Assembly (NCBI GenBank): GCA_963707275.1
Contig: CAVPPH010000013.1
Coordinates: 372,001 to 436,000, forward strand
Source: JACKBK01 sp963707275
Lineage (GTDB): Bacteria; Chloroflexota; Anaerolineae; JAAEKA01
Length of the DNA stretch: 64,000 bases
Direction of reading: 5' to 3'
A program made the position numbers and the translations under genes. Below, in pieces: positions 9,957 through 18,829 of this stretch. Numbering within the stretch: the first letter of the stretch is position 1; every line of letters starts with the position of its first letter. The notes beneath the pieces are model-generated. The model did no database searches, was not told the DNA's origin, and saw only the letters and a program-made list of their open reading frames with translations.

Positions 9957-10878
9957 CTAGCTGCCCATATCGTCCAGCAGATCGCCCAGCTCCTGTTCCC
10001 ACAGATCGTCCAGCGGGGCGAAGGAGTTCTTCTGCAAAGCCTTCCGACAGGCGACGCATCTGGTCTTTGACACGCAGATCGGGGTTCTTGCGGTCGAATT
10101 CGTCGATCCGGTCGTGCATGGACGCCTTGAGCTGCGAGCTGCGGGTCTCCAGGTCGCTGATGTCGATGGTCGTGCCCAACATGTGGTTCAGGCGTCGCAT
10201 CACCTCGTGCCAGGCCGTGAAGTCGTTGTCGATGCGCACACCCTGCACGTTGGGCGAAAGGGGCGCGAAGTCATAGGCTGGCACGAACGCGTACAGATCG
10301 ATGAACTCGATGTTGCGCCGCCCGGCCTGGTAGGTGAGAAAGGTGCCGATGGTGGAGCCGCCCTCGTAGTTCGACATCTTGACCGACAGATCGACCAGCT
10401 CATCCTGGATCTCCGGCAGGCTGTAGACGGCGTGGATCTCGCGGTCGCGGTCGTAGGGCATGGCGCCGTACACCCCGCCCAGCGCCACGATCCGCTGCAC
10501 GCCCAACTCCTCGGCTGCGTCCAGAAACGCGTCGGCGTAGAGGCGCGGGTTGACGTGCGGCTCCTCGCCCAGAAAGATGACCAGCCCGCGCCGTCCGTCG
10601 TTCCAGTAGTAGAAGTTGTTATCCCGACCTTCCAGCGCGACCGGCATTCCCTCCTTGAGCTTGATATCCGGCCGCAGGAAGTGATGCGTGCCGGGAACCT
10701 GGAAAAAGTAGCACTCGTCAACGTTCAACTGGCCGATGGGGGCCGCCTGCAGGTGCTGAATCAAGTAGGTCGGCAAACCGGACGAGATGTTGCCCGCGTC
10801 CGCCCACTGGTTCCAGCCGGCCAGCATATAGACCTCGTCAGCCATCGGGCGATCCCAAAACTCTACGTGCTCGTTCAT
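9957..10878 (-). CDS. PAC2-family protein (C-terminal frameshift)
   Basis: Member of the PAC2 (proteasome assembly chaperone 2-like) family found in archaea, actinobacteria and Chloroflexota, with unknown biochemical role. Visible features are an N-terminal GWNQWADAGN, the central VALGGVYGAMPYDR and the region YEGGSTIGTFLTY. The frame breaks at a C-run near 10030. In the neighbouring frame the protein ends LDDLWEQELGDLLDDMGS at 9957, giving about 306 residues. It lies just upstream of the SdpI-like gene on the same strand. Confidence 0.8.
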
Positions 10879-10901
10879 TTCGAAGTTCTCCTGAGACTAA
10901 C

Positions 10902-10977
10902 CATCCGTCACTGTGGAGTCACTCCCGTGGAGGCGGGAACACCTGCACTTGCGCCGAAGGTACAAGTGTGACGGATG
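10902..10977. repeat. Nested inverted repeat upstream of the PAC2 gene
   Basis: CATCCGTCAC at 10902-10911 is repeated inverted as GTGACGGATG at 10968-10977. Inside it CACTTG and CAAGTG form a second pair around 11 nt. It lies in the leader between the phosphatidyltransferase stop and the PAC2 start, and could be a terminator-like or regulatory structure. Confidence 0.4.
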
Positions 10978-11026
10978 AGCAGTTACGTTCTCTTGTTGTG
11001 TGGCTTGTCGATGCTGGGCAGTGTCG

Positions 11027-11716
11027 TCACTTGACCGGCGCGGCCGGCCGCTGGTCGATCTGCGAAAGCGCCCTGGCTTTTTGCCACGATGATACCACAA
11101 ACAATACGATAAGAATGGCCGCGATGATACCTACCAGCCCGTCGTAGAGTGTGAATGTTCCGAAGGGCAGCGCAACGGTGGGCGATCCAAAGAAGAACAT
11201 CAGGGCGTTAAGAATGACAATGATGACCCGTATCTCCGTGGGTCCAAATTTCGCGTAGGAGATCTGGAAAACGCCATCGACGAAGGTTTGCACATAGACG
11301 AACACCGACATGAGAAGGTAGCCGATGAGAGCCATCGCTGCGACGTTGAAGCTGACATAGGGCGACAGACCCAGGCCAAGGACGATCAGCATCTCGTTGA
11401 AAGCGTCCACGGTGTGGTCAACAAAGAAGCCGTACCGGGGCCGCTGGATGTTGCGGTAGCGCGCCAGCGTTCCGTCCAGGCTGTCGCCGTACCAGTTAAT
11501 CAGCAGTCCCAGACTGGCCAGCCAGAGAAACGCCGGGTTGGTCCCGCTCAGCACGTAGCTGATGAAGATCACGAACGCGCCGAACGTGCCAATGCCTGTC
11601 AGAATGTCGGGTGTCATCCAGGCGGGGGAATGGGCTGCCAGCCAGCGCAGCGCCGGGCGCTCCAGTGGTCCGAGCAGGATATCGTTGACGCGCTGGTGGT
11701 CCTTGGGTGTGGTCAT
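11027..11716 (-). CDS. CDP-alcohol phosphatidyltransferase family protein
   Basis: Integral membrane enzyme of phospholipid synthesis that transfers a phosphatidyl group from a CDP-lipid to an alcohol. The signature D-G-x2-A-R-x8-G-x3-D-x3-D is complete in LDGTLARYRNIQ / YGFFVDHTVD at about residues 75-100, with six predicted membrane helices. I place the start at ATG 11716 (MTTPKDHQRV) because AAGGAG lies at the right distance. The frame remains open upstream without support. The alcohol substrate cannot be assigned from the sequence. Confidence 0.85.
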   Translation of the reverse strand: MTTPKDHQRVNDILLGPLERPALRWLAAHSPAWMTPDILTGIGTFGAFVIFISYVLSGTNPAFLWLASLGLLINWYGDSLDGTLARYRNIQRPRYGFFVDHTVDAFNEMLIVLGLGLSPYVSFNVAAMALIGYLLMSVFVYVQTFVDGVFQISYAKFGPTEIRVIIVILNALMFFFGSPTVALPFGTFTLYDGLVGIIAAILIVLFVVSSWQKARALSQIDQRPAAPVK

Positions 11717-11862
11717 ACAACGGCTCCTTGTCGCGGGTAAGGTGGTCAGCGAAGGGATGGCCAGAATGGCTGCAACATGCCGCATTTTAACATCGGGGTC
11801 ACGTTTCGGCAAAGCGGTCTGGTGAAAACCTGGTGATCTCCCTGGATGGGATGCTTCCATAC

Positions 11863-11891
11863 TTGCCAAATAGGTTAGAGTACTTTATATT
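11863..11891 (+). promoter_or_regulatory. Promoter of the marR-ABC exporter operon
   Basis: TTGCCA at 11863-11868, a 17-bp spacer and TATATT at 11886-11891 form a good sigma-70-type promoter about 50 bp upstream of the MarR start. The region is divergent from the phosphatidyltransferase gene. Confidence 0.65.
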
Positions 11892-11912
11892 TAACCGTCC
11901 TTAACTATTTGG
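11866..11912. promoter_or_regulatory. Putative MarR operator
   Basis: CCAAATAG (11866-11873, overlapping the -35) and CTATTTGG (11905-11912) are perfect 8-bp inverted arms, with GGTTA...TAACC as an inner pair flanking the -10. This is the expected placement for an autoregulatory MarR site. Confidence 0.5.
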
Positions 11913-11943
11913 GGCGCTTAAGTAATTTCAGACGGAAGGATGT

Positions 11944-12408
11944 ATGCCTGACCAAAACAGCTTTACCGACGTATTGTCAGAGTGGACACAAATGTTCATG
12001 CGCCGCACGATGCGCGACTTCAATGAGTTCATGCGCAGCTGGGAACTGTCCATGCCGCAGGTGTCAACCATGTTCCGGCTCCACTATCGCGGCAATTGCG
12101 CCGTGTCCGACATCGCGCAGCAACTCGACGTGTCCAACGCCGCTGCCAGCCAGATGGTGGATCGGCTGGAACAGAAAGGGCTGGTCGACCGGGTCCTGCA
12201 TGAGACAGATCGCCGTGTGCGAATGGTGCAGTTGACTGAGCAGGGACAGGCCCTGTTGGAGGATGGGTTGCAGGCTCGCCTGAACTGGATTTCGGATCTG
12301 ACCCGGATGCTTTCGCCGGATCAACAAGAGACAATTATCGTTGCCCTGGCTGCGCTCACAGATGCTGCCAGGCAAATGGAACCAGAGATACAACGACGAG
12401 AGGAGTAA
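11944..12408 (+). CDS. MarR-family transcriptional regulator
   Basis: It has 154 residues with a winged helix-turn-helix at about 50-115: CAVSDIAQQLDVSNAAASQM is the recognition helix region and DRRVRMVQLTEQG the wing. MarR proteins usually repress their own operon and release DNA on binding a small aromatic ligand. It is followed after 5 bp by two ABC exporter genes, the classical arrangement for a drug-responsive efflux operon. A palindrome overlaps its promoter. Confidence 0.9.
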   Translation: MPDQNSFTDVLSEWTQMFMRRTMRDFNEFMRSWELSMPQVSTMFRLHYRGNCAVSDIAQQLDVSNAAASQMVDRLEQKGLVDRVLHETDRRVRMVQLTEQGQALLEDGLQARLNWISDLTRMLSPDQQETIIVALAALTDAARQMEPEIQRREE

Positions 12409-12413
12409 CACCC

Positions 12414-14348
12414 TTGCAAGCTTCAATGTCCAAATCACGCGGGGGGCGTTCCAAGGAATCCGGCCAGAAGGGCTCGCTGGGGCGGGCCATTCGCTATCTT
12501 TCGGCCTACAAGTTCCAGGCGCTCATACCGTACATCTTCCTGTTTTTCGCGACCCTGGCACAGTTGGCTGTGCCCAAGATGGTCGGGAGCATCATCGATG
12601 CCATTACGGGCGGCGTCATTGCCGCGAACGTGGTGCCCAATCTCGACAAAATACCGGCGGCTGTTCAGCCGCTGGTATTTGAGCAGCTTGGCTACACCGA
12701 AGCGCAGTTGCTCAACCTTTACAGCAACGCCGAGCAGATGCTGATGACCGCAGGTATCGCGATCATCATCTTCGCCACCGTGCGCGGCTTTTTCGCGTTC
12801 GGGCAGGCGTTCACAGCTGAGCGCAACTCGCAGAGCGTTGCCTTTGACATGCGCAACGACCTGTTTTCCAAAATCTCCAAGCTTTCGTTTTCCTATCACG
12901 ACCGCAACCAGACGGGCCAGTTGATGGTGCGCGCCACCGACGACGTGGAGAAGGTGCGGCTGTTTATCGGCCAGGGCCTGTTGCAGGCGGTCGGCGCGCT
13001 CCTACTCCTGGTAGGTACGCTGATTATCCTCTTCAGCACCAACGTCAAGCTGACGCTGGTTGTCCTGCCAATCCTGCCATTGGCGTTGATTGCGTTCATG
13101 GTCTTTGGTCGTCTCAGCCAGCCGCTGTTTGTCAAGGTGCAACAGAAGCTCTCGGCGCTCAACACTATCCTCCAGGAAAACCTGGCCGGCATCAAGGTGA
13201 TCAAGGCCTTCACCAGAGAAAAATCTGAGCAGAAAAAGTTCGACGCCTCTGCCGATATTCTGATGGCGCAGCAGCTCACGGTGGCCAAGACATTCAGTTT
13301 TCTGTTCCCTATCGTCTTTCTGATTGCAAACATCGGCCAGGCGTTGGTACTCTACTTCGGCGGCCGCCAGATCATCGAAGGCACGCTCACCCTGGGGCAG
13401 TACCAGGAGTTCAGCATCTACCTGATCTTCATCTTCCTGCCGCTGGCGCAGCTTGGCATCATCATCACGCAGATGTCGCAGGCGTCAGCATCAGCCAATC
13501 GTGTCTTTGAGATTCTTGACACGAAGAACGAGGTGACCAACGCGCCCGACGCCGTCGAGTTACCGCCGGTGCAGGGTCGTGTCGTCTTTGAGAATGTGAC
13601 CTTCCGCTACTTCAGCGGCGGCGACCCGGTCCTGTCCGATGTCAGCTTCGAGGCGGAACCAGGCCAGACCGTTGCTCTGTTGGGCGCGACCGGTTCCGGC
13701 AAGACCACCATCATCAACCTGATCCCACGCTTCTACGACCCGACCGAGGGCAAGGTGCTGATCGATGGGCACGATATTCGCGAAGTTCAGTTGGAGTCGC
13801 TGCGCTTGCAAATCGGCATCGTTCTGCAAGAGACAACCCTGTTCACCGGTACGATCCGCGACAACATCGCCTTTGGCAAACCCGATGCCACGCAGGATGA
13901 AGTCGTCGCTGCCGCGCAGGCTGCGGCTGCCCACGACTTCATCATCTCCTTCCCTGCCGGCTACGATACGCCGGTAGGCGAGCGGGGCGCGACGTTGAGC
14001 GGCGGCCAGAAGCAACGTCTCGCGATTGCCCGCGCGCTGCTGCTTGATCCGCACCTGCTGATCCTGGACGACTCGACCAGCGCCGTGGACCTGGAAACCG
14101 AATACCACATTCAGAAGGCTCTCGACCTGCTGATGAAGGGGCGAACCAGCTTCGTCATCGCCCAGCGTATCAGCACAGTCATCAACGCCGACCAGATCCT
14201 GGTTCTGGAAAAGGGGCGTGTCGTCGCCCGCGGCAAGCACGCTGATCTGATGGAAACCAGCGCAGTGTATGCTGAGATCTACAATTCACAGCTCGTCAGC
14301 GACGTCGAGATCGAGCCCGAAGAAGCCACAATGTTGGACTTCGGATGA
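12414..14348 (+). CDS. ABC exporter half-transporter, degenerate-site subunit
   Basis: Type IV ABC multidrug exporter subunit with six N-terminal membrane helices (about 30-340) and a nucleotide-binding domain. Walker A GATGSGKT is at about 424, signature LSGGQ near 527. Walker B is LLILDDST, with Asp instead of the catalytic Glu, and the switch is IAQR, with Gln instead of His. The pattern matches the non-hydrolysing site partner of heterodimeric exporters such as TM287/288 and BmrCD. I use the TTG at 12414 because GAGGAG lies 9-10 nt upstream; ATG 12426 is the alternative. It is co-transcribed with marR and the next gene. Confidence 0.92.
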   Translation: MQASMSKSRGGRSKESGQKGSLGRAIRYLSAYKFQALIPYIFLFFATLAQLAVPKMVGSIIDAITGGVIAANVVPNLDKIPAAVQPLVFEQLGYTEAQLLNLYSNAEQMLMTAGIAIIIFATVRGFFAFGQAFTAERNSQSVAFDMRNDLFSKISKLSFSYHDRNQTGQLMVRATDDVEKVRLFIGQGLLQAVGALLLLVGTLIILFSTNVKLTLVVLPILPLALIAFMVFGRLSQPLFVKVQQKLSALNTILQENLAGIKVIKAFTREKSEQKKFDASADILMAQQLTVAKTFSFLFPIVFLIANIGQALVLYFGGRQIIEGTLTLGQYQEFSIYLIFIFLPLAQLGIIITQMSQASASANRVFEILDTKNEVTNAPDAVELPPVQGRVVFENVTFRYFSGGDPVLSDVSFEAEPGQTVALLGATGSGKTTIINLIPRFYDPTEGKVLIDGHDIREVQLESLRLQIGIVLQETTLFTGTIRDNIAFGKPDATQDEVVAAAQAAAAHDFIISFPAGYDTPVGERGATLSGGQKQRLAIARALLLDPHLLILDDSTSAVDLETEYHIQKALDLLMKGRTSFVIAQRISTVINADQILVLEKGRVVARGKHADLMETSAVYAEIYNSQLVSDVEIEPEEATMLDFG

Positions 14349-14383
14349 GCCATCGCGGCTGGAAATAATACAGGAGAACTCAC

Positions 14384-16387
14384 ATGTTTGGACCTGGTGG
14401 AATGTCCCGGCTCATGAGCCAGGACGATATGAAACCGACTAGCGTGCGGCAAACGCTGCGACGCATGGGTGGTTACTTCAAGCCATTCTGGTTGCCGCTG
14501 CTGATAGTTGGCGTCCTGCTGCTTGCATCGACCTGGGCGCAGGTCAGGGTGCCGGAGTTGATCGGTGCAACGGTTGACTGTTACCTGACGACGGTTAACG
14601 TCGCGACGACAGGCGATTCGCCGGCCGCGGCGCTCTCGTCGTTCACCTCTAACGCATCCCAGGCGGGCGAGAGCCGCTGCACGCTGGAAAGCGATCCTAC
14701 CAAGCTCACTGTACCAGAGCGTCTGGCGGGCCTGGGGCAGATGGTGCTGCTGATCCTGGGGTTATACGTGTTCACATCCGTGGCAACCGGGCTTCAGTTT
14801 TATCTGATGACCTGGTCCGGGCAGCATGTGCTGCGCAACCTACGCGTCGAGCTGTTTGGACACATGCACGACCTGTCGATGAGCTACTACACGGAGCACG
14901 AGGCTGGCGACCTCATGAGTCGCATCACCAACGACACCGAAGCGATCGGCCAGGCCATCAACTTCGCGCTGTTGCAGGTGGTGAGCGGCATCTTGCTACT
15001 GGTGTGGATCGCCTACAATATGCTGAAGCTGAGCGTGCCGTACGCGTTGCTGAGCATGATCGTGGTGCCCATCATGCTGCTGGTAACGATCTGGCTCTCC
15101 GGCCAGGCGCGCAAGGCCTTCCGCACGGCGCGCGAGGATCTGGGCAACGTCAACGCCGAGCTACAAGAAAGCATCTCATCGGTGCGCGAGGTGCAGGCCT
15201 TCAGCCGTGAGGACGAGAACATCCAGAACTTCATGATCACCAACGCAGCCAACCGCGACGCCAATGTCAAAGCCGTGAGCTACACCGCGGCGCTGGCGCC
15301 TGCCCTTGAGGCGCTCGGCTACGCGGCGTTAGCTCTCGTGGCTGGCATCGGTGGCCTGGTGCTGCTGCGCAATCAGACACTGTTTGGTACGACCGTCTCT
15401 ATCGGTCTGGTGATCACCTTCATCACCTACGTCCAGCGCTTCAACCAGCCGGTGCAGCAGATCGCTGTGTTGTGGACCAACATCCAGAACGCCATCGCCG
15501 GTATGGAACGCATCTTCGTTCTCATGGATGAGGCGCCCGGGTGTGGTCGAGGCGCCCAACGCGCAGGAACTGCCGACGGTCGCAGGGCGAGGTGCATCTT
15601 CAACGATGTGTTCGCCGAGTACAAGAAGGGCGAGTCAGTGCTCAACGGCATCAACTTCACCGTCGAGCCGGGTCAAACTTTTGCCATCGTCGGTCCGACC
15701 GGCGCGGGCAAGACAACGATCATCAATCTGCTGCCGCGCTTCTACGACGTGACCTCCGGCTCCGTCACCATCGACGGCTACGACGTGCGCGACGTGACGG
15801 CCGAATCGCTGCGCAGCCAGATCGGCATCGTGCTGCAGGATACGTTCCTGTTCAGCACCACCGTCATGGAGAACATCCGCTTCGGCCGGCCTGACGCGAC
15901 CGACGAGGAAGTGATCGAGGCCGCCAGGCTGGCGCGTGTGGACACCTTCGTCGACCGGTTGCCTGACGGCTACCAGACGGTGCTGGGCGAGCGCGGCAGC
16001 GGCCTCAGCCAGGGCCAGCGCCAGTTGATCGCCATCGCGCGCGCCGCCCTGGGCGACCCGCGCATCCTGATCCTCGACGAGGCGACTTCCAGCGTCGATA
16101 CGCGCACCGAACGTCTCATCCAGGCGGCGCTGAACGACCTACTGGCAAATCGCACCAGCTTCGTCATCGCCCACCGGCTCAGCACGATCCGCAACGCGGA
16201 TCAGGTGTTGGTGCTGGACCAGGGCCAAATCGTAGAGCGCGGCCGCCACGAGGAACTGTTGGCAGAGCGCGGCTTCTACTACAACCTGTACATGAGCCAG
16301 TTCCGCCGCCGGTCCGAGGTGGCAGAGGCCAGTCCGAAAACCAGCGGCAACGGTACATTCGGCGCTGGCTCGCTGGCGCCGGCCTGA
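14384..16387 (+). CDS. ABC exporter half-transporter, catalytic subunit (local double frameshift)
   Basis: Partner of the preceding subunit. Membrane domain at about 30-340, with an unusually long Ser/Thr-rich external loop after helix 1 (about 66-115). The NBD has GPTGAGKT near 436, Walker B ILILDEATS near 561 with the catalytic Glu, and IAHR near 595. The signature is LSQGQ, and this partner signature completes the degenerate site. About 20 residues at 15540-15597 are out of frame: the expected VVEAPNAQELPTV appears in the next frame between two compensating indels near a G-run. Overall reading frame is preserved, so the gene is probably intact. Confidence 0.92.
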   Translation: MFGPGGMSRLMSQDDMKPTSVRQTLRRMGGYFKPFWLPLLIVGVLLLASTWAQVRVPELIGATVDCYLTTVNVATTGDSPAAALSSFTSNASQAGESRCTLESDPTKLTVPERLAGLGQMVLLILGLYVFTSVATGLQFYLMTWSGQHVLRNLRVELFGHMHDLSMSYYTEHEAGDLMSRITNDTEAIGQAINFALLQVVSGILLLVWIAYNMLKLSVPYALLSMIVVPIMLLVTIWLSGQARKAFRTAREDLGNVNAELQESISSVREVQAFSREDENIQNFMITNAANRDANVKAVSYTAALAPALEALGYAALALVAGIGGLVLLRNQTLFGTTVSIGLVITFITYVQRFNQPVQQIAVLWTNIQNAIAGMERIFVLMDEAPGCGRGAQRAGTADGRRARCIFNDVFAEYKKGESVLNGINFTVEPGQTFAIVGPTGAGKTTIINLLPRFYDVTSGSVTIDGYDVRDVTAESLRSQIGIVLQDTFLFSTTVMENIRFGRPDATDEEVIEAARLARVDTFVDRLPDGYQTVLGERGSGLSQGQRQLIAIARAALGDPRILILDEATSSVDTRTERLIQAALNDLLANRTSFVIAHRLSTIRNADQVLVLDQGQIVERGRHEELLAERGFYYNLYMSQFRRRSEVAEASPKTSGNGTFGAGSLAPA

Positions 16388-16404
16388 CCGGTGAAGCGCA
16401 CGTA

Positions 16405-16425
16405 GGTCGATTTTCTAAATCGACC
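16405..16425. repeat. GGTCGATTT...AAATCGACC palindrome
   Basis: Perfect 9-bp arms around TCT, 18 bp after the ABC exporter stop. It belongs to the same family as 5487-5507. Confidence 0.55.
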
Positions 16426-16439
16426 AGGCCATGAAATGC

Positions 16440-16476
16440 AACGGACGCCTGCTCAATTGAGCGGGCGTCCGTTTCG
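16440..16476 (+). terminator. Terminator after the exporter operon
   Basis: AACGGACGCCTGCTCAAT and its complement form a 34-bp palindrome with one mismatched pair, followed by TTTC. It lies between the convergent exporter and FAD-protein genes and could act in both directions. Confidence 0.55.
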
Positions 16477-16487
16477 CGCCAACCGGC

Positions 16488-16547
16488 TGGTAGTAGCAGC
16501 TTCAGCCGCCTCTGACGGCCCGGAGGCGGCTGAAGCCGCAACTACCA
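16488..16547. repeat. GCTTCAGCCGCCTC inverted repeat
   Basis: Two 25-nt arms (16488-16512 and 16523-16547) are complementary with two mismatches around a 10-nt loop. The core GCTTCAGCCGCCTC looks like a REP-type intergenic element. It ends 8 bp before the 3' end of the FAD-protein gene. Confidence 0.65.
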
Positions 16548-16554
16548 ACGCACG

Positions 16555-17106
16555 TTATTCCTTGGCCGGTTCGTCGAAGTCGCGGAAGTCGGCGCCCTTC
16601 AGACGCGACAGGATATCGACAGCCGCGGTCGCGCCCTGACCGGCGGAGATGATGGCCTGGCTGCGGCCCGTGCGGGTGGCTCGTCCCACGACGTAGAGAT
16701 TCTCCAGCGCGGTGCGAAAGTTTGCGTCCGCCACGACGCCGTCATCGTGCATTGCCAGCCCGAGGGCTTTGGCCAGCGTGGCTGCCTTGCCCTCGGCGAT
16801 AACCACGAAGTCAGCCGGATGTGCGCTGCCGTCCGCGCCGATTACGTGGAAACCGCGCCCAGCCCGTTGAACCTCAGTTGCCTGTGCGTCCAGCAGCCTG
16901 GCCCCTTGGTCCAGCACCTGTTGGCGGGCAACCTGCTGAAATTCGGTCCCACCGATCACGGGGATGCCCAGGTAGTTGTGCAGTTCGGCGTAGTGCATGG
17001 CAGTCTTGTCCTGGCCAAACACCGTTGTCTCGACCCCATTCTTGGCCAGAAACAGGGCTGCGCTCAGTCCCGCTGGTCCGTCTCCTATAACGATTGCTGT
17101 GGTCAT
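16555..17106 (-). CDS. Short FAD-dependent oxidoreductase, thioredoxin-reductase-like
   Basis: It has 183 residues, little more than half the length of thioredoxin reductase. The N-terminal FAD motif VIGDGPAGLSAA and the C-terminal FAD segment VGRATRTGRSQAIISAGQG are present. The NADPH-binding domain and the CxxC redox pair that normally lie between them are absent. HYAELHNYLG corresponds to the FAD-side segment of the family. It may work with a separate electron donor, or be a flavoprotein of unknown role. A functional assignment beyond FAD binding is not supported. Confidence 0.75.
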   Translation of the reverse strand: MTTAIVIGDGPAGLSAALFLAKNGVETTVFGQDKTAMHYAELHNYLGIPVIGGTEFQQVARQQVLDQGARLLDAQATEVQRAGRGFHVIGADGSAHPADFVVIAEGKAATLAKALGLAMHDDGVVADANFRTALENLYVVGRATRTGRSQAIISAGQGATAAVDILSRLKGADFRDFDEPAKE

Positions 17107-17206
17107 GGGTTGCTCCTTCGAATCATGTTTTGACCACTGTACCCCATGAAGTGGTGCGATTCCATAAGGCAGCTACCACTTTGCCCGCCTGCTGTGCATG
17201 GCGGTC

Positions 17207-17292
17207 AAAGTTGGCATCTGGTTGGTTCAGACGCGGGTTCGTCTGAACGTGTCGGCTAGCTTCCACAGGCCAGTCGGCCAGATGCCAACTTT
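17207..17292. repeat. AAAGTTGGCATCTGG long-loop inverted repeat
   Basis: AAAGTTGGCATCTGG (17207-17221) and CCAGATGCCAACTTT (17278-17292) are perfect 15-bp arms. The loop contains a second perfect hairpin, TTCAGACG / CGTCTGAA at 17226-17247. It lies just beyond the 3' end of the phosphofructokinase gene and may terminate it. A related element with the core GGCATCTGG is at 19555-19638. Confidence 0.7.
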
Positions 17293-17302
17293 CTTTTCTA
17301 GC

Positions 17303-18505
17303 CTACTCAAGCTCGCTGGTCATGATGAACTGCGGCTTCATGTGGAACTTGCGGTAGTGCGGGCGGTAGCGCTCGGTGTTGTAGAACTTCTCCACATCCA
17401 CTACCTTCTTGTTGTTGGTAACCACCTCGATGGGTACATCGTCGTAGCGGCCGTTCTTCAGCACTACCAGCCGGCCATGCATACCACCCAGGATCAGGTC
17501 CAGCGCCAGGTTTCCGTAAGCCATTGGCACTATCGAGTCGGTAGCATCGGGGTCGCCGCCGCGCACCAGGTAGCCGAGGCGCTGGTTGATAGTGTTGATC
17601 TTCTGGCCGTCGTTGAAATTGGGCGAGCGCTCGGTCAGCTCCTGCGACACCAGATCGCCGATGCCGCCCAGCTTTTTGTGGCCGTAGGCGTCGGTGGTCT
17701 GGCTCTGGAACACCATCTCGCCGCCGTCGAACATGGCGCCTTCTGAGACCAGCACGATGGAATACTTGGACGGGTTGCGGTGGCGGTCGGCGAGCAGCAG
17801 CTCAGTCAATGTGTCGATGTTGAACTTTACTTCGGGGATGACGCAGCGATTGGCTGCTCCGGCCATGGTTGGCAGCATCGCAGTGAACCCGGCGTAGCGG
17901 CCGAACACCTCCAGAACCAGCAGACGTTCGTGCGACCCGGCTGATGTGCGCAACGTGTTGGTAAGCGAGATGGTGCGCGAGACGCAGGTGCTGAAGCCGA
18001 TGCAGTAATCGGTGCCTGGCACGTCGTTGTCCATGGTCTTCGGAATGCCCACCACCTTGAAGCCCTTTTTGGCCAGATGCACGCCGTAGCTCAGTGTGTC
18101 GTCGCCGCCGATGGGGATCAGGTAATCGACGCCCAGCCACTCCAGATTCTTGAGCACCTCCGGGGTCATGTCGTTGACCTCGTTGGGGTATTCCTCCTTC
18201 AAATGTGGCGGAACCTCGGACTCTTTCATCGCACTGGGACGGGTGCGCGAGGTGTGCAGGAAGGTGCCGCCCGTGCGCCCGGCTCGGTTGACGATTTCTT
18301 CGCTCAGGTAGATAAAGTTCTCGTGGTTGTCGAAGTCCTTCTCGCGTATCGTCTCAGCAATACCCTTCCAGCCGCGGCGCAAGCCGATGACCTGATAGCC
18401 CTCGCGCAGCGCGCGAATCGTCACCGCACGAATCGCCGGGTTGAGACCCGGCACGTCGCCGCCTCCGGTCAGAATGCCGATGGTGCCTCTGTAGTTGGTT
18501 GACAT
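17303..18505 (-). CDS. 6-Phosphofructokinase, probably PPi-dependent
   Basis: Phosphorylates fructose 6-phosphate in glycolysis. It has 400 residues. GILTGGGDVPGLN is the phosphoryl-donor loop. IPIGGDDTLS has Asp where ATP-PFKs have Gly, and PKTMDND has the Lys typical of pyrophosphate-using enzymes. Together these residues favour PPi as phosphoryl donor, which would make the step reversible. The start at 18505 is supported by GGAGG 10 nt upstream, and a -35/-10 pair lies about 65 bp upstream. Donor specificity is inferred from two residues and would need assay. Confidence 0.88.
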   Translation of the reverse strand: MSTNYRGTIGILTGGGDVPGLNPAIRAVTIRALREGYQVIGLRRGWKGIAETIREKDFDNHENFIYLSEEIVNRAGRTGGTFLHTSRTRPSAMKESEVPPHLKEEYPNEVNDMTPEVLKNLEWLGVDYLIPIGGDDTLSYGVHLAKKGFKVVGIPKTMDNDVPGTDYCIGFSTCVSRTISLTNTLRTSAGSHERLLVLEVFGRYAGFTAMLPTMAGAANRCVIPEVKFNIDTLTELLLADRHRNPSKYSIVLVSEGAMFDGGEMVFQSQTTDAYGHKKLGGIGDLVSQELTERSPNFNDGQKINTINQRLGYLVRGGDPDATDSIVPMAYGNLALDLILGGMHGRLVVLKNGRYDDVPIEVVTNNKKVVDVEKFYNTERYRPHYRKFHMKPQFIMTSELE

Positions 18506-18575
18506 AGTGATTCCTCCAGGAAATGTATTATCGCTCGCGGCCGGCGAGTTCCGATTAGCGCCCGCCGCAATAGAA

Positions 18576-18604
18576 ATCTTACCAGCATCTGCCCCGAATG
18601 CCAA
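18576..18604 (-). promoter_or_regulatory. Promoter of the phosphofructokinase gene
   Basis: Reading the minus strand, TTGGCA (18599-18604), 17 bp and TAAGAT (18576-18581). The predicted leader is about 64 nt. Confidence 0.5.
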
Positions 18605-18765
18605 TCTGGACGGGGCGGACACAGGCGACCTTGTGAGGATAACACAGCTTGAATCAGGCCACAATGATCTGTGTCATGTCCGGACGACCAACCTCCGGGA
18701 GGTGACCGGTGATATTCGGAAAGAACTGGGCTTGTCAAGCCATCCCCAGAGGTTCCTCGAGCGGA

Positions 18766-18794
18766 TTGGTGATTTGGCTGTTTCGCCGTACAAT
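18766..18794 (+). promoter_or_regulatory. Promoter of the TauE-family gene
   Basis: TTGGTG (18766-18771), 17 bp, TACAAT (18789-18794), about 35 bp upstream of the ATG at 18830. The 324-bp divergent region 18506-18829 holds this promoter and the phosphofructokinase promoter; I see no gene in it. Confidence 0.5.
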
Positions 18795-18829
18795 GAAGTC
18801 CCGCTATCTTCCCCGTCTCGCTTGATTCC

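Noticed and set aside
10114..10971. 285-codon plus-strand frame opposite the PAC2 gene
   Set aside because: Composition shadow; the PAC2 family motifs are on the minus strand.
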